Under the pieces are notes generated by a model, which was not told the DNA's origin, did no database searches, and was given only the letters and a program-made list of their open reading frames with translations. DNA of 20,714 bases, taken from the NCBI GenBank assembly GCA_002685655.1, contig NYXM01000030.1:1-20714 (forward strand). The letters run 5' to 3'. This document shows, in pieces, positions 1 to 8,474 of the stretch. Source of the DNA: Planctomycetaceae bacterium. Its GTDB lineage: Bacteria; Planctomycetota; Planctomycetia; Pirellulales; Pirellulaceae. The position numbers and the translations under genes are program-made. Within the stretch, counting starts at the first letter, position 1, and each line of letters opens with the position of its first letter.

Positions 1-1158
1 GGCCCCGTCAGGCAGCCAGCAGGCGTTATAGTCGTGCCAATCGCCGTCGGTGATCTGCTGCAGGTTGGTGCCGTCGACGTTGACGGTCCACAGGTGATAA
101 CCTTCATCTTCGCGCTGCCGCCAGCTAAACAACACGACACGACCGTCGTGAGAAAGATCGCAATCAAGGATCTGTCCCTCAGGCGATGCGGCCAGTTCAA
201 GCGGCTCTTGTTGCGTACTAAACGGCGAGATCACGTAGAGCCCGCCGCCGGCCCGAAAGCCCTCGTAGTGGTAGGTGTAAACGTGCGACGCCTTGATCTC
301 GTGACGTTCGATCACGAGCAGCCTGTCGACGTCGAAAAGCAGGATCTCGCGTTGGAGTAAGGCAAGATCATCTTCGATCTTCTCGAACTCGTCGTCCGAT
401 GAATCGTCGCTGGATGCTTCCGCAGCATCACGTGCCTCGACCAGCGATGCGAGCCGTTGCCGGTGTGCCGCTCCTTGCGAATAACCGCTACCTTTTTCCT
501 GGATCATTTTCAGAATCAACGACTGCAGCGCCTCGATGTCGGTTTCATCGTTGGTCGCAACATACGAGCCTCCGGCCGCAGCTGCAGCTGCTTGGGCCAG
601 TCCGTTCAACTGACGCCGGGAACACCGCGTGGCGAAGACCTGAATCTCGGAAGCCCCTGGATTAAGGCCTCCGAAGGAACTGACAAATTTGAGGGTCAGC
701 TTTCGCACCGTGGACGTGGGAAGCGAGATGCGTTGGGGACCGTGAACCATGCCAAGCGTTCCCCTGGCAACTGGTTCTTCCGCAGCGTCGAGATAGACCT
801 CATAGTCTTTCCAGCATTCGTTCGCATAGAACGCGGTGCGGGCGTAGTAGAGAATCTCTGCAACCATCACCGGCTCGTCCCATTCCAGAGTGAATTGGGA
901 TCCGTTGCGCGAGACGCCTCCATTAACGCACCACGCCTGCTCCGGATCGGACGATCCTCCCGAACTTGGCAACTTTCCATCAATTGCGAAGCGGGCCAGA
1001 TACCGCTGGCTATATTCCGAGGATGCCGTCGCCTTGGCGCGACGTGCCAGGTTCTCCGGTAACTTCGTTTCGTCCTGCTTCGGCTGAGCACCAAAAGCTG
1101 GCACACAGAGCGCAGCCAGTGACACGACGATACTAATTCGTCGACTCAAGAAAGACAT
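1..1158 (-). CDS. HzsA-related beta-propeller protein with N-terminal discoidin-like domain (partial, 3' end outside window)
   Basis: The frame is open from an ATG at 1158 to the window edge, giving 386 codons with no stop, so the C-terminus is missing. A Shine-Dalgarno AAGGAG lies 7 nt upstream. The N-terminus MSFLSRRISIVVSLAALCVP followed by AFGA looks like a signal peptide, so the protein is probably exported. Residues about 37-185 resemble an F5/8 type C (discoidin) domain (ATASSEYS, AIDGK, then beta-rich sequence ending ASEIQVF). An acidic, charged helical linker with SSDDSSDDEFEKIEDD follows at about 245-275. From about 285 a TolB/PD40-like propeller begins (LLVIERHEIKASHVYTYHYE, GGGLYVISPF, DLSHDGR, VDGTNLQQITDGDWHD). 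That order matches the hydrazine-synthase-alpha-related (HzsA-related) proteins common in planctomycetes. Heme motifs expected further downstream cannot be seen. It is last in the minus-strand cluster, 289 nt after the DUF6807 gene, so it may have its own promoter. Family fairly sure, function unknown. Confidence 0.85.
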   Translation of the reverse strand, partial: MSFLSRRISIVVSLAALCVPAFGAQPKQDETKLPENLARRAKATASSEYSQRYLARFAIDGKLPSSGGSSDPEQAWCVNGGVSRNGSQFTLEWDEPVMVAEILYYARTAFYANECWKDYEVYLDAAEEPVARGTLGMVHGPQRISLPTSTVRKLTLKFVSSFGGLNPGASEIQVFATRCSRRQLNGLAQAAAAAAGGSYVATNDETDIEALQSLILKMIQEKGSGYSQGAAHRQRLASLVEARDAAEASSDDSSDDEFEKIEDDLALLQREILLFDVDRLLVIERHEIKASHVYTYHYEGFRAGGGLYVISPFSTQQEPLELAASPEGQILDCDLSHDGRVVLFSWRQREDEGYHLWTVNVDGTNLQQITDGDWHDYNACWLPDGA

Positions 1159-1165
1159 GCCGAGG

Positions 1166-1171
1166 CTCCTT
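1166..1171 (-). promoter_or_regulatory. Ribosome binding site for the partial HzsA-related gene
   Basis: AAGGAG on the minus strand, 7 nt before the ATG at 1158. It fixes the start of the gene that runs off the left edge. Confidence 0.75.
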
Positions 1172-1295
1172 GCTTTCCTAATCTTGACTCAAAGACTCCA
1201 GTTTAAACGTCTGAGAGCCGCCGCGTAAACAGATATCGAGATTCGGCAGTGGGTCAGTTTGAACCAACCGCATTGCAGGAAAGGGCATTGAGGAA

Positions 1296-1370
1296 GGGGT
1301 CGGGAGTCTTTTTCGGATGACAGCGTACGAGTTTTGGGGCGAGCTTTGGCCGAAAAAGACTCCCGACCCC
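1296..1370. repeat. Perfect 21-bp inverted repeat, REP/MITE-like palindrome
   Basis: Arms at 1296-1316 and 1350-1370 are exact reverse complements, around a 33-nt loop. The arm begins GGGGTCGGGAGTC, then TTTTTCGG. Flanking bases keep partial complementarity (GAGGAA on the left, CTCC on the right). It lies in the 289-nt gap between two minus-strand genes and contains no plausible ORF. It shares the motif GGGGTC(A/G)GG and a run of five A/T with the palindrome at 8475-8574. This suggests one family of short dispersed palindromes, possibly mobilised by a Y1/RAYT-type transposase encoded elsewhere (inference). It could also form a strong RNA hairpin and reduce read-through into the downstream gene. 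No U tract follows the stem, so it is not a classical intrinsic terminator. Confidence 0.8.
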
Positions 1371-1447
1371 CTCCATCGCACAAATCGCCACATCCGTACT
1401 GAGAATGCAGCGAAGCGATTCACGACAATTGACTCGCGTCGTCATGA

Positions 1448-2536
1448 TCAAGGCACCTGAGGTTTCGTTTCGTTCAGCCCACGCCACTGGGTAACATATT
1501 CAACTTCGTCCACCTGCCCACCGCGGCGGATCCAGAGGCGGTACCGGAGAGTCAGCGGCTTCCCTTTTTTTAATTCGTAACGCGTGCCAGCCCTGGGGAA
1601 CGTCGGTTGAAACCAAGGCAGATCCGGGTAATGCACGTAGTCGCCGGGATAATCAGGATTCGTGCTACTCTCAAACACCGCCAGCCCGACCGAACTGCTG
1701 CCACCGCTGCGAACGCCGACTGAGTCCGACCAGGCGCGACGGGGATCGGCATTTGGCAGATCGGCGTGGTGAACCAATTGTAGCCCTTTGACCGGCGAGA
1801 GACGGATGTTCAATCCGCCATACTTCTCGGTGCCGCGCCGGGCCAGTTTCACGCCTTCTTCAAGGGCGGTGAATTGGAACTTCAGATCGACAAGACGGCC
1901 GTGCTCGGTCGTGCGATGTGCGATGATCGTGGCCAGCTCTCGGACGATTGGCGTCTTGTCCTCCCACTGCCACAAGTTCTCCGCTTCAATACGGGCAGAC
2001 GTCTCGCCGCCAGTGAGTTCGATTGCTCCGGTGGGGCGGGCGAAAACATGCTGCAGCGCGTGCAAGTCGCCGCGTATGCCGCCGAAATCAACCTCCGGCC
2101 ACGCCCAATAAATTCCACGGTGATGGGGATGGTCGACGGACCAGTCTTCCGTCAGCACTTCCCCTTCGGGACCGTAAAGCGGGTGAATGTAGTTGCTCCG
2201 CGCTCGGGCGTACTTGCGCGATCCAGCGGAGACCTTTTCTAACACACTATCAGGCGGTTCCACGGTGCGATAGTTGTAACGCAGTACCGGCTGGTCATCT
2301 TCAAATAGATCGACGCCTCCGCTGACCGGATCCACCACAGCCCGCATCTTTGTTTCTGTGCCATGTGCGATGATGGATAGGCCACAAGTCCAAACCCCAA
2401 CGAAGACGGCCAAGCCGCTGGTGCGGCGAACGCTCCTTGCCGCTGTTCCGATTCGTGATCCCAATCTTAATCCTCTCCCTAGCGACGCTGCAGCAGGCGT
2501 GCCGCGTGGGGAAACCGATCTTGCCAGGTACGACAT
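1448..2536 (-). CDS. Exported DUF6807 ('PmoA family') protein
   Basis: A 362-aa protein. The longest frame starts at a TTG (2551), but GGAGA inside that extension sits 8 nt before the ATG at 2536, so 2536 is preferred. The family hallmark is D135-HPHHRG, preceded by RARSNYIHPLYGP and followed by IYWAW, all typical of DUF6807. The label 'methane oxygenase PmoA' used for this family is historical and nothing here resembles a membrane methane monooxygenase. The N-terminus is odd: about 38 arginine-rich residues precede a hydrophobic stretch (41-58, GLAVFVGVWTCGLSIIAHG). This looks like a signal peptide with a very long n-region, and RRTSGL is weakly Tat-like. The gene starts 44 nt after the giant gene upstream and is probably co-transcribed with it. 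Substrate is unknown. The company of ThuA and sugar-dehydrogenase-like proteins points to carbohydrate metabolism (inference). A diverged copy of the same domain forms the N-terminus of the protein at 10159-13194. Confidence 0.87.
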   Translation of the reverse strand: MSYLARSVSPRGTPAAASLGRGLRLGSRIGTAARSVRRTSGLAVFVGVWTCGLSIIAHGTETKMRAVVDPVSGGVDLFEDDQPVLRYNYRTVEPPDSVLEKVSAGSRKYARARSNYIHPLYGPEGEVLTEDWSVDHPHHRGIYWAWPEVDFGGIRGDLHALQHVFARPTGAIELTGGETSARIEAENLWQWEDKTPIVRELATIIAHRTTEHGRLVDLKFQFTALEEGVKLARRGTEKYGGLNIRLSPVKGLQLVHHADLPNADPRRAWSDSVGVRSGGSSSVGLAVFESSTNPDYPGDYVHYPDLPWFQPTFPRAGTRYELKKGKPLTLRYRLWIRRGGQVDEVEYVTQWRGLNETKPQVP

Positions 2537-2544
2537 TTCGCAAG

Positions 2545-2549
2545 TCTCC
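2545..2549 (-). promoter_or_regulatory. Start-deciding ribosome binding site of the DUF6807 gene
   Basis: GGAGA on the minus strand, 8 nt before the ATG at 2536. It lies inside the in-frame extension back to TTG 2551, which argues against that upstream start. Confidence 0.6.
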
Positions 2550-2580
2550 AACGGTAAGTGATTCGTAACTACGACTTGCG

Positions 2581-5500
2581 TCAGTGTTCGTGACCGCTTT
2601 GAAACAGCATGTTGTTTTTGTCACCTCGAGCGTAAACGTAGGCCAGCAAGTCCAGGATCTCTTCGCGCGTCAGCTTGCTCAACAGACCTTTTGGCATGAT
2701 CGAGACGGGGGACTTGGAGCGCTGGTCAATTTCCGTCTTCTGGATGGCGACGGGCACCGTCTTGGCGAGGGGATCGACGACCACCTTGACGACGGTAGCC
2801 GTTTCTTCAACAACCAGGCCGGTGATGAGTTTCCCCGACTCGAGCACAAAGCTAACCGTTTGGAACTCCTCGTTGATTTCCACAGACGGCTCGAGCATCG
2901 ACCGCAAAATCTGTTCGGGCGTGAACTTCTTTGTGTCGAGCTTGGACAGATCGGGGCCGAATTCTTTCCCTTCTCCGCTCAACTGATGACAGCCTACGCA
3001 GTTGGCAACGGTGAAAGCCGTCTTGCCGACATCGAACGAGCGCCCCTGGGAAAGCGGCCGGATCAACCCTGCGAGGTCGTCGAGCTTCCATTCAGTGTCT
3101 TGCCCGCTGTACTTCAGCAGTTCATCGCGCAGCGGTAGCGGATGCCTGGCGAGGTACGCGGCAGGATCGGCGTGGTAACTTTTTAGGTCGTCGACGACAT
3201 ACATCGCCCCGTACATTCGTCGCCAGTGCCCCGGATAGGTGCAGACATACGGGTAGACGCCGGCCAATGCGGGTGCGGCGAAGCTGAGTGCTTGCGAGTC
3301 GCCGGGCTCAAGCAATCGGCTGGCCGCCAGGACCTTGTTGGACTTGGGAATGTAATGCCGCTTGGCCGCGTCGGGCGCCGTGCCCGTCGCTTCGGCCAGC
3401 GTCCCCACCTCCTGAAGCGATCCCGGTTGAACGAGGGCAAAATTGTGCGGCATGTTGTCAGAATTGGAGAAGCGAATCTCCAACGGCTTGCCGGCCTCCA
3501 CGACGATGATCTGCTTATCATAAATCATCCGGTGCGGCCCCGTGCCCAGGTCGATCACGGGTACGCGGAGCGCCTCCAGCCGTACGCCGACCAGCGCCGC
3601 CTCTGCCGCGGGCAAGGCCGTGGTGAGTTGCGTGGCCAGATCGAACACGCTGTCGGCGGATGCACTGGTGCGATGCTTGGGTGGAATCTCGCTGATGTAC
3701 GTTACAAGACGATCCGCCAGTGGCCGAATTCCGCCCTTGGGCCAACGCGCGCGCGGAATGGCCTGCATCACGTCGATTGCACTTGCGCGATGTTTACCTC
3801 CTTGCTGAATCAGCGCGGCCATGTCGGCGAAGATGTCTTCATCGTGATTTGGAATGTGCCGCAACGCCCGCAGCGCCGCGCCGGTGATATCGATGCCACC
3901 GACCCCTTTGACGGCAATGTCTGCTCTGGGGCTGGGCTGTGGAACGTTCTTTTTGACAAACAGGGCGGCGCGATTGCTGTCGAGCAAGGTTAATGTGAAG
4001 CCGTTCAATCGATCTGAGCAGCAATCAATCCGGTTGTAGACGGTGATCTGGTTGATGGGGAATTCTCTGCCGAGGTCAAGTTCCCACCAGGGGTTGTTTC
4101 GATCGCTGGTCGCCGTGCTCGACCCCACGGCCCAGTTTCCATCGGTATTTCCATCGATCGCCCGATCGGCGCTGCCGCCGGCGGTGATGCCCGACTGCGT
4201 GGCCTTGCCGCGGGGCGCGATGTTCACGCCTTGTGAAGACACCCGGACTTCGGCCAGGGTCAAGATGCTCTTTCTTGCAAGTTCAATGCGCACGTAGCGT
4301 GCGCCTCCCGAAACGGTGTCTCCGTCGTCAGGCTTCAAGTGCTGGGGAGTGTCAAAGATCAGCGGCCTGATCGAACTGTGCATGGCACTGCGTTTGGAGG
4401 CATCCTGCACCAGAGGAACACTGCTGAGATAAGCGATCGCGCCCTCGTAATTGGTGGCGGCCATTTGAAAAACGGTGTCCACCGGCTCGCCCGTGTCAAT
4501 CAGCGCGGCAATCGCCGCCGAGCGCAGCCTGCTTTTGCCATCGGTGCGCACGATGGTCGCCAGGTGTGGTTTGATTGTGGTCAGTTCTGCATCGGGCAGC
4601 GTTTGCAGCAGCGGGACCAACTCGGTATACGCTGGGGATTTGGATTGCGCATGTTGGCGGATCTGGTCGAGCAGAAGCTGGCCTATGTCCTGACCGATGA
4701 ACTTCGCCAGTCGCGTCAGGGCATCGATGCGATCTTTCTGCGGAATCGACGCACGGCCGAGAATTGCGCGGCACACGGCTTCGGTACGGGACATTCGTAA
4801 CAGGTCAGTGTTGCTGCCGTAGCGCAACACGAACACCTGCCCCTCGGGCGAAAGAGGTATTCCGTCGTTGATGGCTTGTTGCCAGTATTTGTCAACGGAA
4901 CGACGGGTTTGGCTGATCGCGTACTCGAGTTGGTCATCCAAGGGCCTGCCCGCCGCCTGAAAAACCACCTCAGCGGCGTCGAGTCCTTCAAACGCCGCGG
5001 CCGCAACAACCGCTTCGGCACGGACCAGGGGCTCCTCATCGCGGGATTGCTGTTGCAGCAGCAGCACTGCGTCTTCGACGTGCGCTTCCCAGTGCCCCAG
5101 TACCCGCGTTGCGGCGGCCCTTGCTTTGGGATGGGGCGATCGCAGCAGCAGACGCAGCAAAGGTTGGTCAACAATGTTGTGCTGCTCATGCAGCCAGAGC
5201 GCTTCGAGCAGATGATGTGCATCGTCGGCGCTGGCGGGATCAAACGTCGCGGCCCACACTTTCGCCGCGGCAGCGACTTCCTGGCTGTTACGCCCACTCA
5301 ACTCGATCCGGGCGCGATACCTCACGGTGTCTTCCGGCGATGCCAACTGCTGGATCACGTTTTCGATCGGCTCGCCCGCCAGTTTGACCGGTGTCACCAG
5401 AGGGCGTCCCGGTACCGTAACGCGGTAGATCCGCCCATGCGTATGGTCGCGGCTAGGGTCCCGAATGTTGTGCTGCATGTGTCCGATGATCGTATTCTGC

Positions 5501-8454
5501 CAATCCAGAATGTAGAGAGCGCCATCGGTGCCGATCTCGACATCGACGGGCCGAAAGTTTGGATCGGACGAGACAACGATCGGCTCGATTTCCTGACTTC
5601 TGAAGTCCGCACCGCTTACCTGCACCTTGTGTTGCAACACGCCGAGAAAACCGATGGTGTTGCAGATTAGCAGGTTGCCGCGGTTCTCTTCCGGAAAATG
5701 CGTGCCCGAGATCATGCCGAATCCCGCGACGGGACGCACACGTTTGCGGTACAACTCGTGCGGCGTTCCGCTGCCGGGATAGCCGACGTAGTAGCCGCGG
5801 CCGGTGGTGGCATCGGTGGCGAAGAGATTTCCCCAGGAGTCGATGGCGATGCCGTGCGGATTTGGTGTGATATAGAAGTGATTGGCGATCTGTCCAGTTC
5901 GGGGGTTCCAGCGATAGAGCATCGGCGCTTTCGTGCGCAGCGGCTTGCCCCAGGGAGTCTCGATGTTCGTGTAATGAAACACGCCTTCGGAGAAGTACAT
6001 CCAGCCGTCGGGACCGAGGGTGAAACTGTTGGCATCGCAGTGGGTGTCGGCCGAGTCAATCCCGTGCAGGTAGCGAATTTGGACGTCCGCCTTGTCATCG
6101 CCGTCGGTGTCCTTGAGGAATAGAATGTCCGGCGCGCACGCCACCAGCACACCACCGTTCCAAAACTCAAAGCCCGTCGGATTGTGCAACTCGTCGGCAA
6201 ACACAATGCAGCGATCCGCACGACCGTCGCCGTCCTCGTCCGGAAAGATCAACAGTTTGTCGTTGAGCGGCTTGTTGGGGTGCCAATGGGGGTAGGTATG
6301 CCACGCCGCCACCCAAAGACGACCATTGGTGTCGCTGGCCACTTGCACCGGATTGACAAGCTCTGGGAATTCGTCGTCCGAGGCGAAAAGTTTGATCGCC
6401 ATCCCTTTGGCAATCTTCATCTTCCCAATCGCCTCCTCACCGCTTAAATAGGTGTGGTCTCCCTCGGGTCCGCTGCCGGGTTTATTGGTCTTCACTGACA
6501 GCGGTGGCGGCACGTTGCTGTCATCGATCTTGTATTCGTGCCCCTGTGCAACGGCCCAGATGCCTCGATCGCGATTCGCCGTCATCACGTCCAGCATCTT
6601 CAGCTCGTGCTGCATGACGACGTAGTTTGTCTGGCCATCGACGAACTTCAACTGCGAACGCTGCCCGTAAGTGCTGTAGCCGTCGGTTGCACGATAACGG
6701 TTAAACCAGCGCAGATTCTTGGCCAACACGGCTTCGCGCACCCGCTCCAGTTGCGAATCGGCGTACGGAGCAGGCTCGCCAAACAAAGCTTCATCAATGA
6801 CTTCCGCGACCAGACGGTTGCCCTGGCCAGTTAAGTGAATGCCGTTGATCGTCAGCGATTGTTCCGCCTTCGCGTACAGCGCTTTTGTGGGTGTGAAGAG
6901 ATCAACAAAGCTCACACCCTGGCTCTTGGCAACACCTGCCATAGCAGCACTGTACATTGCCAACAGTTCGTTGTTCGCTTGACCGCTGGGTAGGTTCGGG
7001 TCACGGAGGTTCTCGTGCGCGATTGGCGAGAACAACACAATCCGCGGAGGAGTATTACCGTTGTATTTGTGCCCGCGCGTGTCGGTAATGAACTGGGTGA
7101 GGTTGTGGCGAAAGGTATCAAGACCAGCCTCGCCGTCGAACGATTCGTTGTAGCCAAAAAAGGCAAAGACCACGTCCGCCTGAGAATGCGTTAAGTGGGA
7201 ATGCGGATCGCCGAAGTTCATGGACCGCGGTCGGACTGTCAACTCGTCGGCAGAGAATCCGAGGTTACGAAATGCCAGGTTCTGCTCTGGGAACCGGTTT
7301 TGTACAATCGTCTCAAGCCAGCCGAAGTGCTGCATACGATCCGCCAGCGTGTTGCCGATGTAGCAGATTCGATCGCCTTTCTCTAACTTGAACTCCACCT
7401 GATCTTGTTCCAGCACATCAGGTTTCGCTTCGACCTGCGCGTAATCGTGTGGAAAGAGCCCCTTTCTAAATGCATCGAACCCAAACGGCGACGGCTTGTA
7501 GGGGACAATTGTTTCGACATTTGTTTTCTCAGGGATGGCGTCTTCCAGGCCGACAGCCCAGAAACAGGCATTGACGATCATGCGGCGGAAGTTGTCATCC
7601 TGAAAATCTCGAGCGTCTCCCATGGTCGACATGAACACCCGCGCGTCGCCGCCCGGCGTGGGGAAGTGCTTAACCCAGGCCAACGGCATTTGCGCTTTGG
7701 GCGAGGGTGGGCCACTGGGTGTCATCCCTTGAACCACCTGACCCATGACCAGAACTTCGCCGTTGTGCGGGATCGGGGATCGCACGGTATACACATCGGT
7801 CGGGCCCCACATCACTTCGACGCCGCGGAGGATGGGGTGGCCCTTCATCGCCTCGACGGGAATACCCCGCGTACTCTCGCGCCCGTGTTGGCCGTGGTGT
7901 GAGATCCAGGTGGCCCCCAGAACTTGACGCCCAAAACCGCTAGAAAAGTCGTCACCCCGATAGTTGCTGCTGTACTTGGCATACTTGCTGTCCGGCTTAT
8001 TGCGAAACGCCACGACCGAGGGGCGGATGCCGATGATCGGCTTGCCCGTCCGCAGGTACGCATCAACATGCTTCATCTGTTCGTCGGGAAGTACACGAAA
8101 TCTGGTGAAGACGATCATCAGGTCGGCCGTCTCCAATGCCGAGAGGCCAGCGATGTTGTCGGTCACGTTCGGGTCGATCTCGCCCGTCTGTTTGTTGACG
8201 GCAAAGAGCACCGTGCAGCGGAAGCCGAAGCGTTTGGATAGGATCTTGGCGAGCATCGGCATCGCTTCTTCCGAACGATACTCTTCGTCGCCGCTGATCA
8301 GGACCACGTGCTTCTTCGCGCCGATTCCCTGCCCGCTGTCGAAGACAATCCAAGGGCTGTCCGCGGCAGCGGCGGTGGCAGCCTGCAACTGCAGTGAGGC
8401 CATCGCTATGGCGAGACAGAAAACTGTGCCGAGCGACCGCTTGTTGAGTTGCAT
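2581..8454 (-). CDS. Giant multidomain exported redox protein: ThuA, SGNH-like, PVC-type dehydrogenase, HEAT, discoidin, azurin-like copper domain, cytochrome c
   Basis: 1957 aa, ATG at 8454 with AGGAGA 5 nt upstream and a signal peptide (residues 1 to about 30). Domains in order: ThuA-like about 45-310 (VVLISGDEEYRSEE, ISHHGQHGRES); SGNH/GDSL-like about 350-560 (YIGNTLADRM, FFGYNES, GIHLTGQGN); a Pirellula/Verrucomicrobium-type membrane-bound-dehydrogenase propeller about 675-1015, with calcium-loop-like DEDGDGRAD and DTDGDDKAD; HEAT-like helices about 1029-1335; a discoidin (F5/8 C) domain about 1379-1510; an azurin/plastocyanin-like domain about 1640-1755; and a C-terminal heme module with C1819-VGCH and TREEILDLLAYVYARG. 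The copper domain keeps all type 1 ligands: H1670 in MPHNF, C1738, H1743 and M1747 in CTYPGHWRRM. Electrons from the propeller could therefore pass through copper to heme in one chain (inference). The SGNH block has Thr and Asn where Ser and Asp are expected. It lies 136 nt after a propeller gene and 44 nt before the DUF6807 gene. Substrate unknown, a sugar derivative likely. Confidence 0.93.
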   Translation of the reverse strand: MQLNKRSLGTVFCLAIAMASLQLQAATAAAADSPWIVFDSGQGIGAKKHVVLISGDEEYRSEEAMPMLAKILSKRFGFRCTVLFAVNKQTGEIDPNVTDNIAGLSALETADLMIVFTRFRVLPDEQMKHVDAYLRTGKPIIGIRPSVVAFRNKPDSKYAKYSSNYRGDDFSSGFGRQVLGATWISHHGQHGRESTRGIPVEAMKGHPILRGVEVMWGPTDVYTVRSPIPHNGEVLVMGQVVQGMTPSGPPSPKAQMPLAWVKHFPTPGGDARVFMSTMGDARDFQDDNFRRMIVNACFWAVGLEDAIPEKTNVETIVPYKPSPFGFDAFRKGLFPHDYAQVEAKPDVLEQDQVEFKLEKGDRICYIGNTLADRMQHFGWLETIVQNRFPEQNLAFRNLGFSADELTVRPRSMNFGDPHSHLTHSQADVVFAFFGYNESFDGEAGLDTFRHNLTQFITDTRGHKYNGNTPPRIVLFSPIAHENLRDPNLPSGQANNELLAMYSAAMAGVAKSQGVSFVDLFTPTKALYAKAEQSLTINGIHLTGQGNRLVAEVIDEALFGEPAPYADSQLERVREAVLAKNLRWFNRYRATDGYSTYGQRSQLKFVDGQTNYVVMQHELKMLDVMTANRDRGIWAVAQGHEYKIDDSNVPPPLSVKTNKPGSGPEGDHTYLSGEEAIGKMKIAKGMAIKLFASDDEFPELVNPVQVASDTNGRLWVAAWHTYPHWHPNKPLNDKLLIFPDEDGDGRADRCIVFADELHNPTGFEFWNGGVLVACAPDILFLKDTDGDDKADVQIRYLHGIDSADTHCDANSFTLGPDGWMYFSEGVFHYTNIETPWGKPLRTKAPMLYRWNPRTGQIANHFYITPNPHGIAIDSWGNLFATDATTGRGYYVGYPGSGTPHELYRKRVRPVAGFGMISGTHFPEENRGNLLICNTIGFLGVLQHKVQVSGADFRSQEIEPIVVSSDPNFRPVDVEIGTDGALYILDWQNTIIGHMQHNIRDPSRDHTHGRIYRVTVPGRPLVTPVKLAGEPIENVIQQLASPEDTVRYRARIELSGRNSQEVAAAAKVWAATFDPASADDAHHLLEALWLHEQHNIVDQPLLRLLLRSPHPKARAAATRVLGHWEAHVEDAVLLLQQQSRDEEPLVRAEAVVAAAAFEGLDAAEVVFQAAGRPLDDQLEYAISQTRRSVDKYWQQAINDGIPLSPEGQVFVLRYGSNTDLLRMSRTEAVCRAILGRASIPQKDRIDALTRLAKFIGQDIGQLLLDQIRQHAQSKSPAYTELVPLLQTLPDAELTTIKPHLATIVRTDGKSRLRSAAIAALIDTGEPVDTVFQMAATNYEGAIAYLSSVPLVQDASKRSAMHSSIRPLIFDTPQHLKPDDGDTVSGGARYVRIELARKSILTLAEVRVSSQGVNIAPRGKATQSGITAGGSADRAIDGNTDGNWAVGSSTATSDRNNPWWELDLGREFPINQITVYNRIDCCSDRLNGFTLTLLDSNRAALFVKKNVPQPSPRADIAVKGVGGIDITGAALRALRHIPNHDEDIFADMAALIQQGGKHRASAIDVMQAIPRARWPKGGIRPLADRLVTYISEIPPKHRTSASADSVFDLATQLTTALPAAEAALVGVRLEALRVPVIDLGTGPHRMIYDKQIIVVEAGKPLEIRFSNSDNMPHNFALVQPGSLQEVGTLAEATGTAPDAAKRHYIPKSNKVLAASRLLEPGDSQALSFAAPALAGVYPYVCTYPGHWRRMYGAMYVVDDLKSYHADPAAYLARHPLPLRDELLKYSGQDTEWKLDDLAGLIRPLSQGRSFDVGKTAFTVANCVGCHQLSGEGKEFGPDLSKLDTKKFTPEQILRSMLEPSVEINEEFQTVSFVLESGKLITGLVVEETATVVKVVVDPLAKTVPVAIQKTEIDQRSKSPVSIMPKGLLSKLTREEILDLLAYVYARGDKNNMLFQSGHEH

Positions 8455-8474
8455 ACTGTTCTCCTGTGTTATGC

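Noticed and set aside
457..1062. 201-aa plus-strand open frame near the left edge
   Set aside because: The minus strand here encodes the discoidin and propeller part of the HzsA-like protein, with start, SD and signal peptide. The plus frame has no recognisable motif.
1296..1370. Classical intrinsic terminators at the two palindromes (1296-1370 and 8475-8574)
   Set aside because: The stems are very long and contain the T/A runs inside the arms, without a free U tract after the stem on the transcribed strand. A REP-like or regulatory hairpin fits better.
1448..2536. Interpretation as particulate methane monooxygenase subunit A
   Set aside because: The 'PmoA' name attached to this family is historical. 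The protein is soluble apart from its leader and has DUF6807 motifs, with no pmoB or pmoC nearby.
3226..5670. Long plus-strand frames (255 and 264 aa, with others) inside the giant gene
   Set aside because: They are antisense to the azurin, discoidin and HEAT coding regions, with no motifs or Shine-Dalgarno support.
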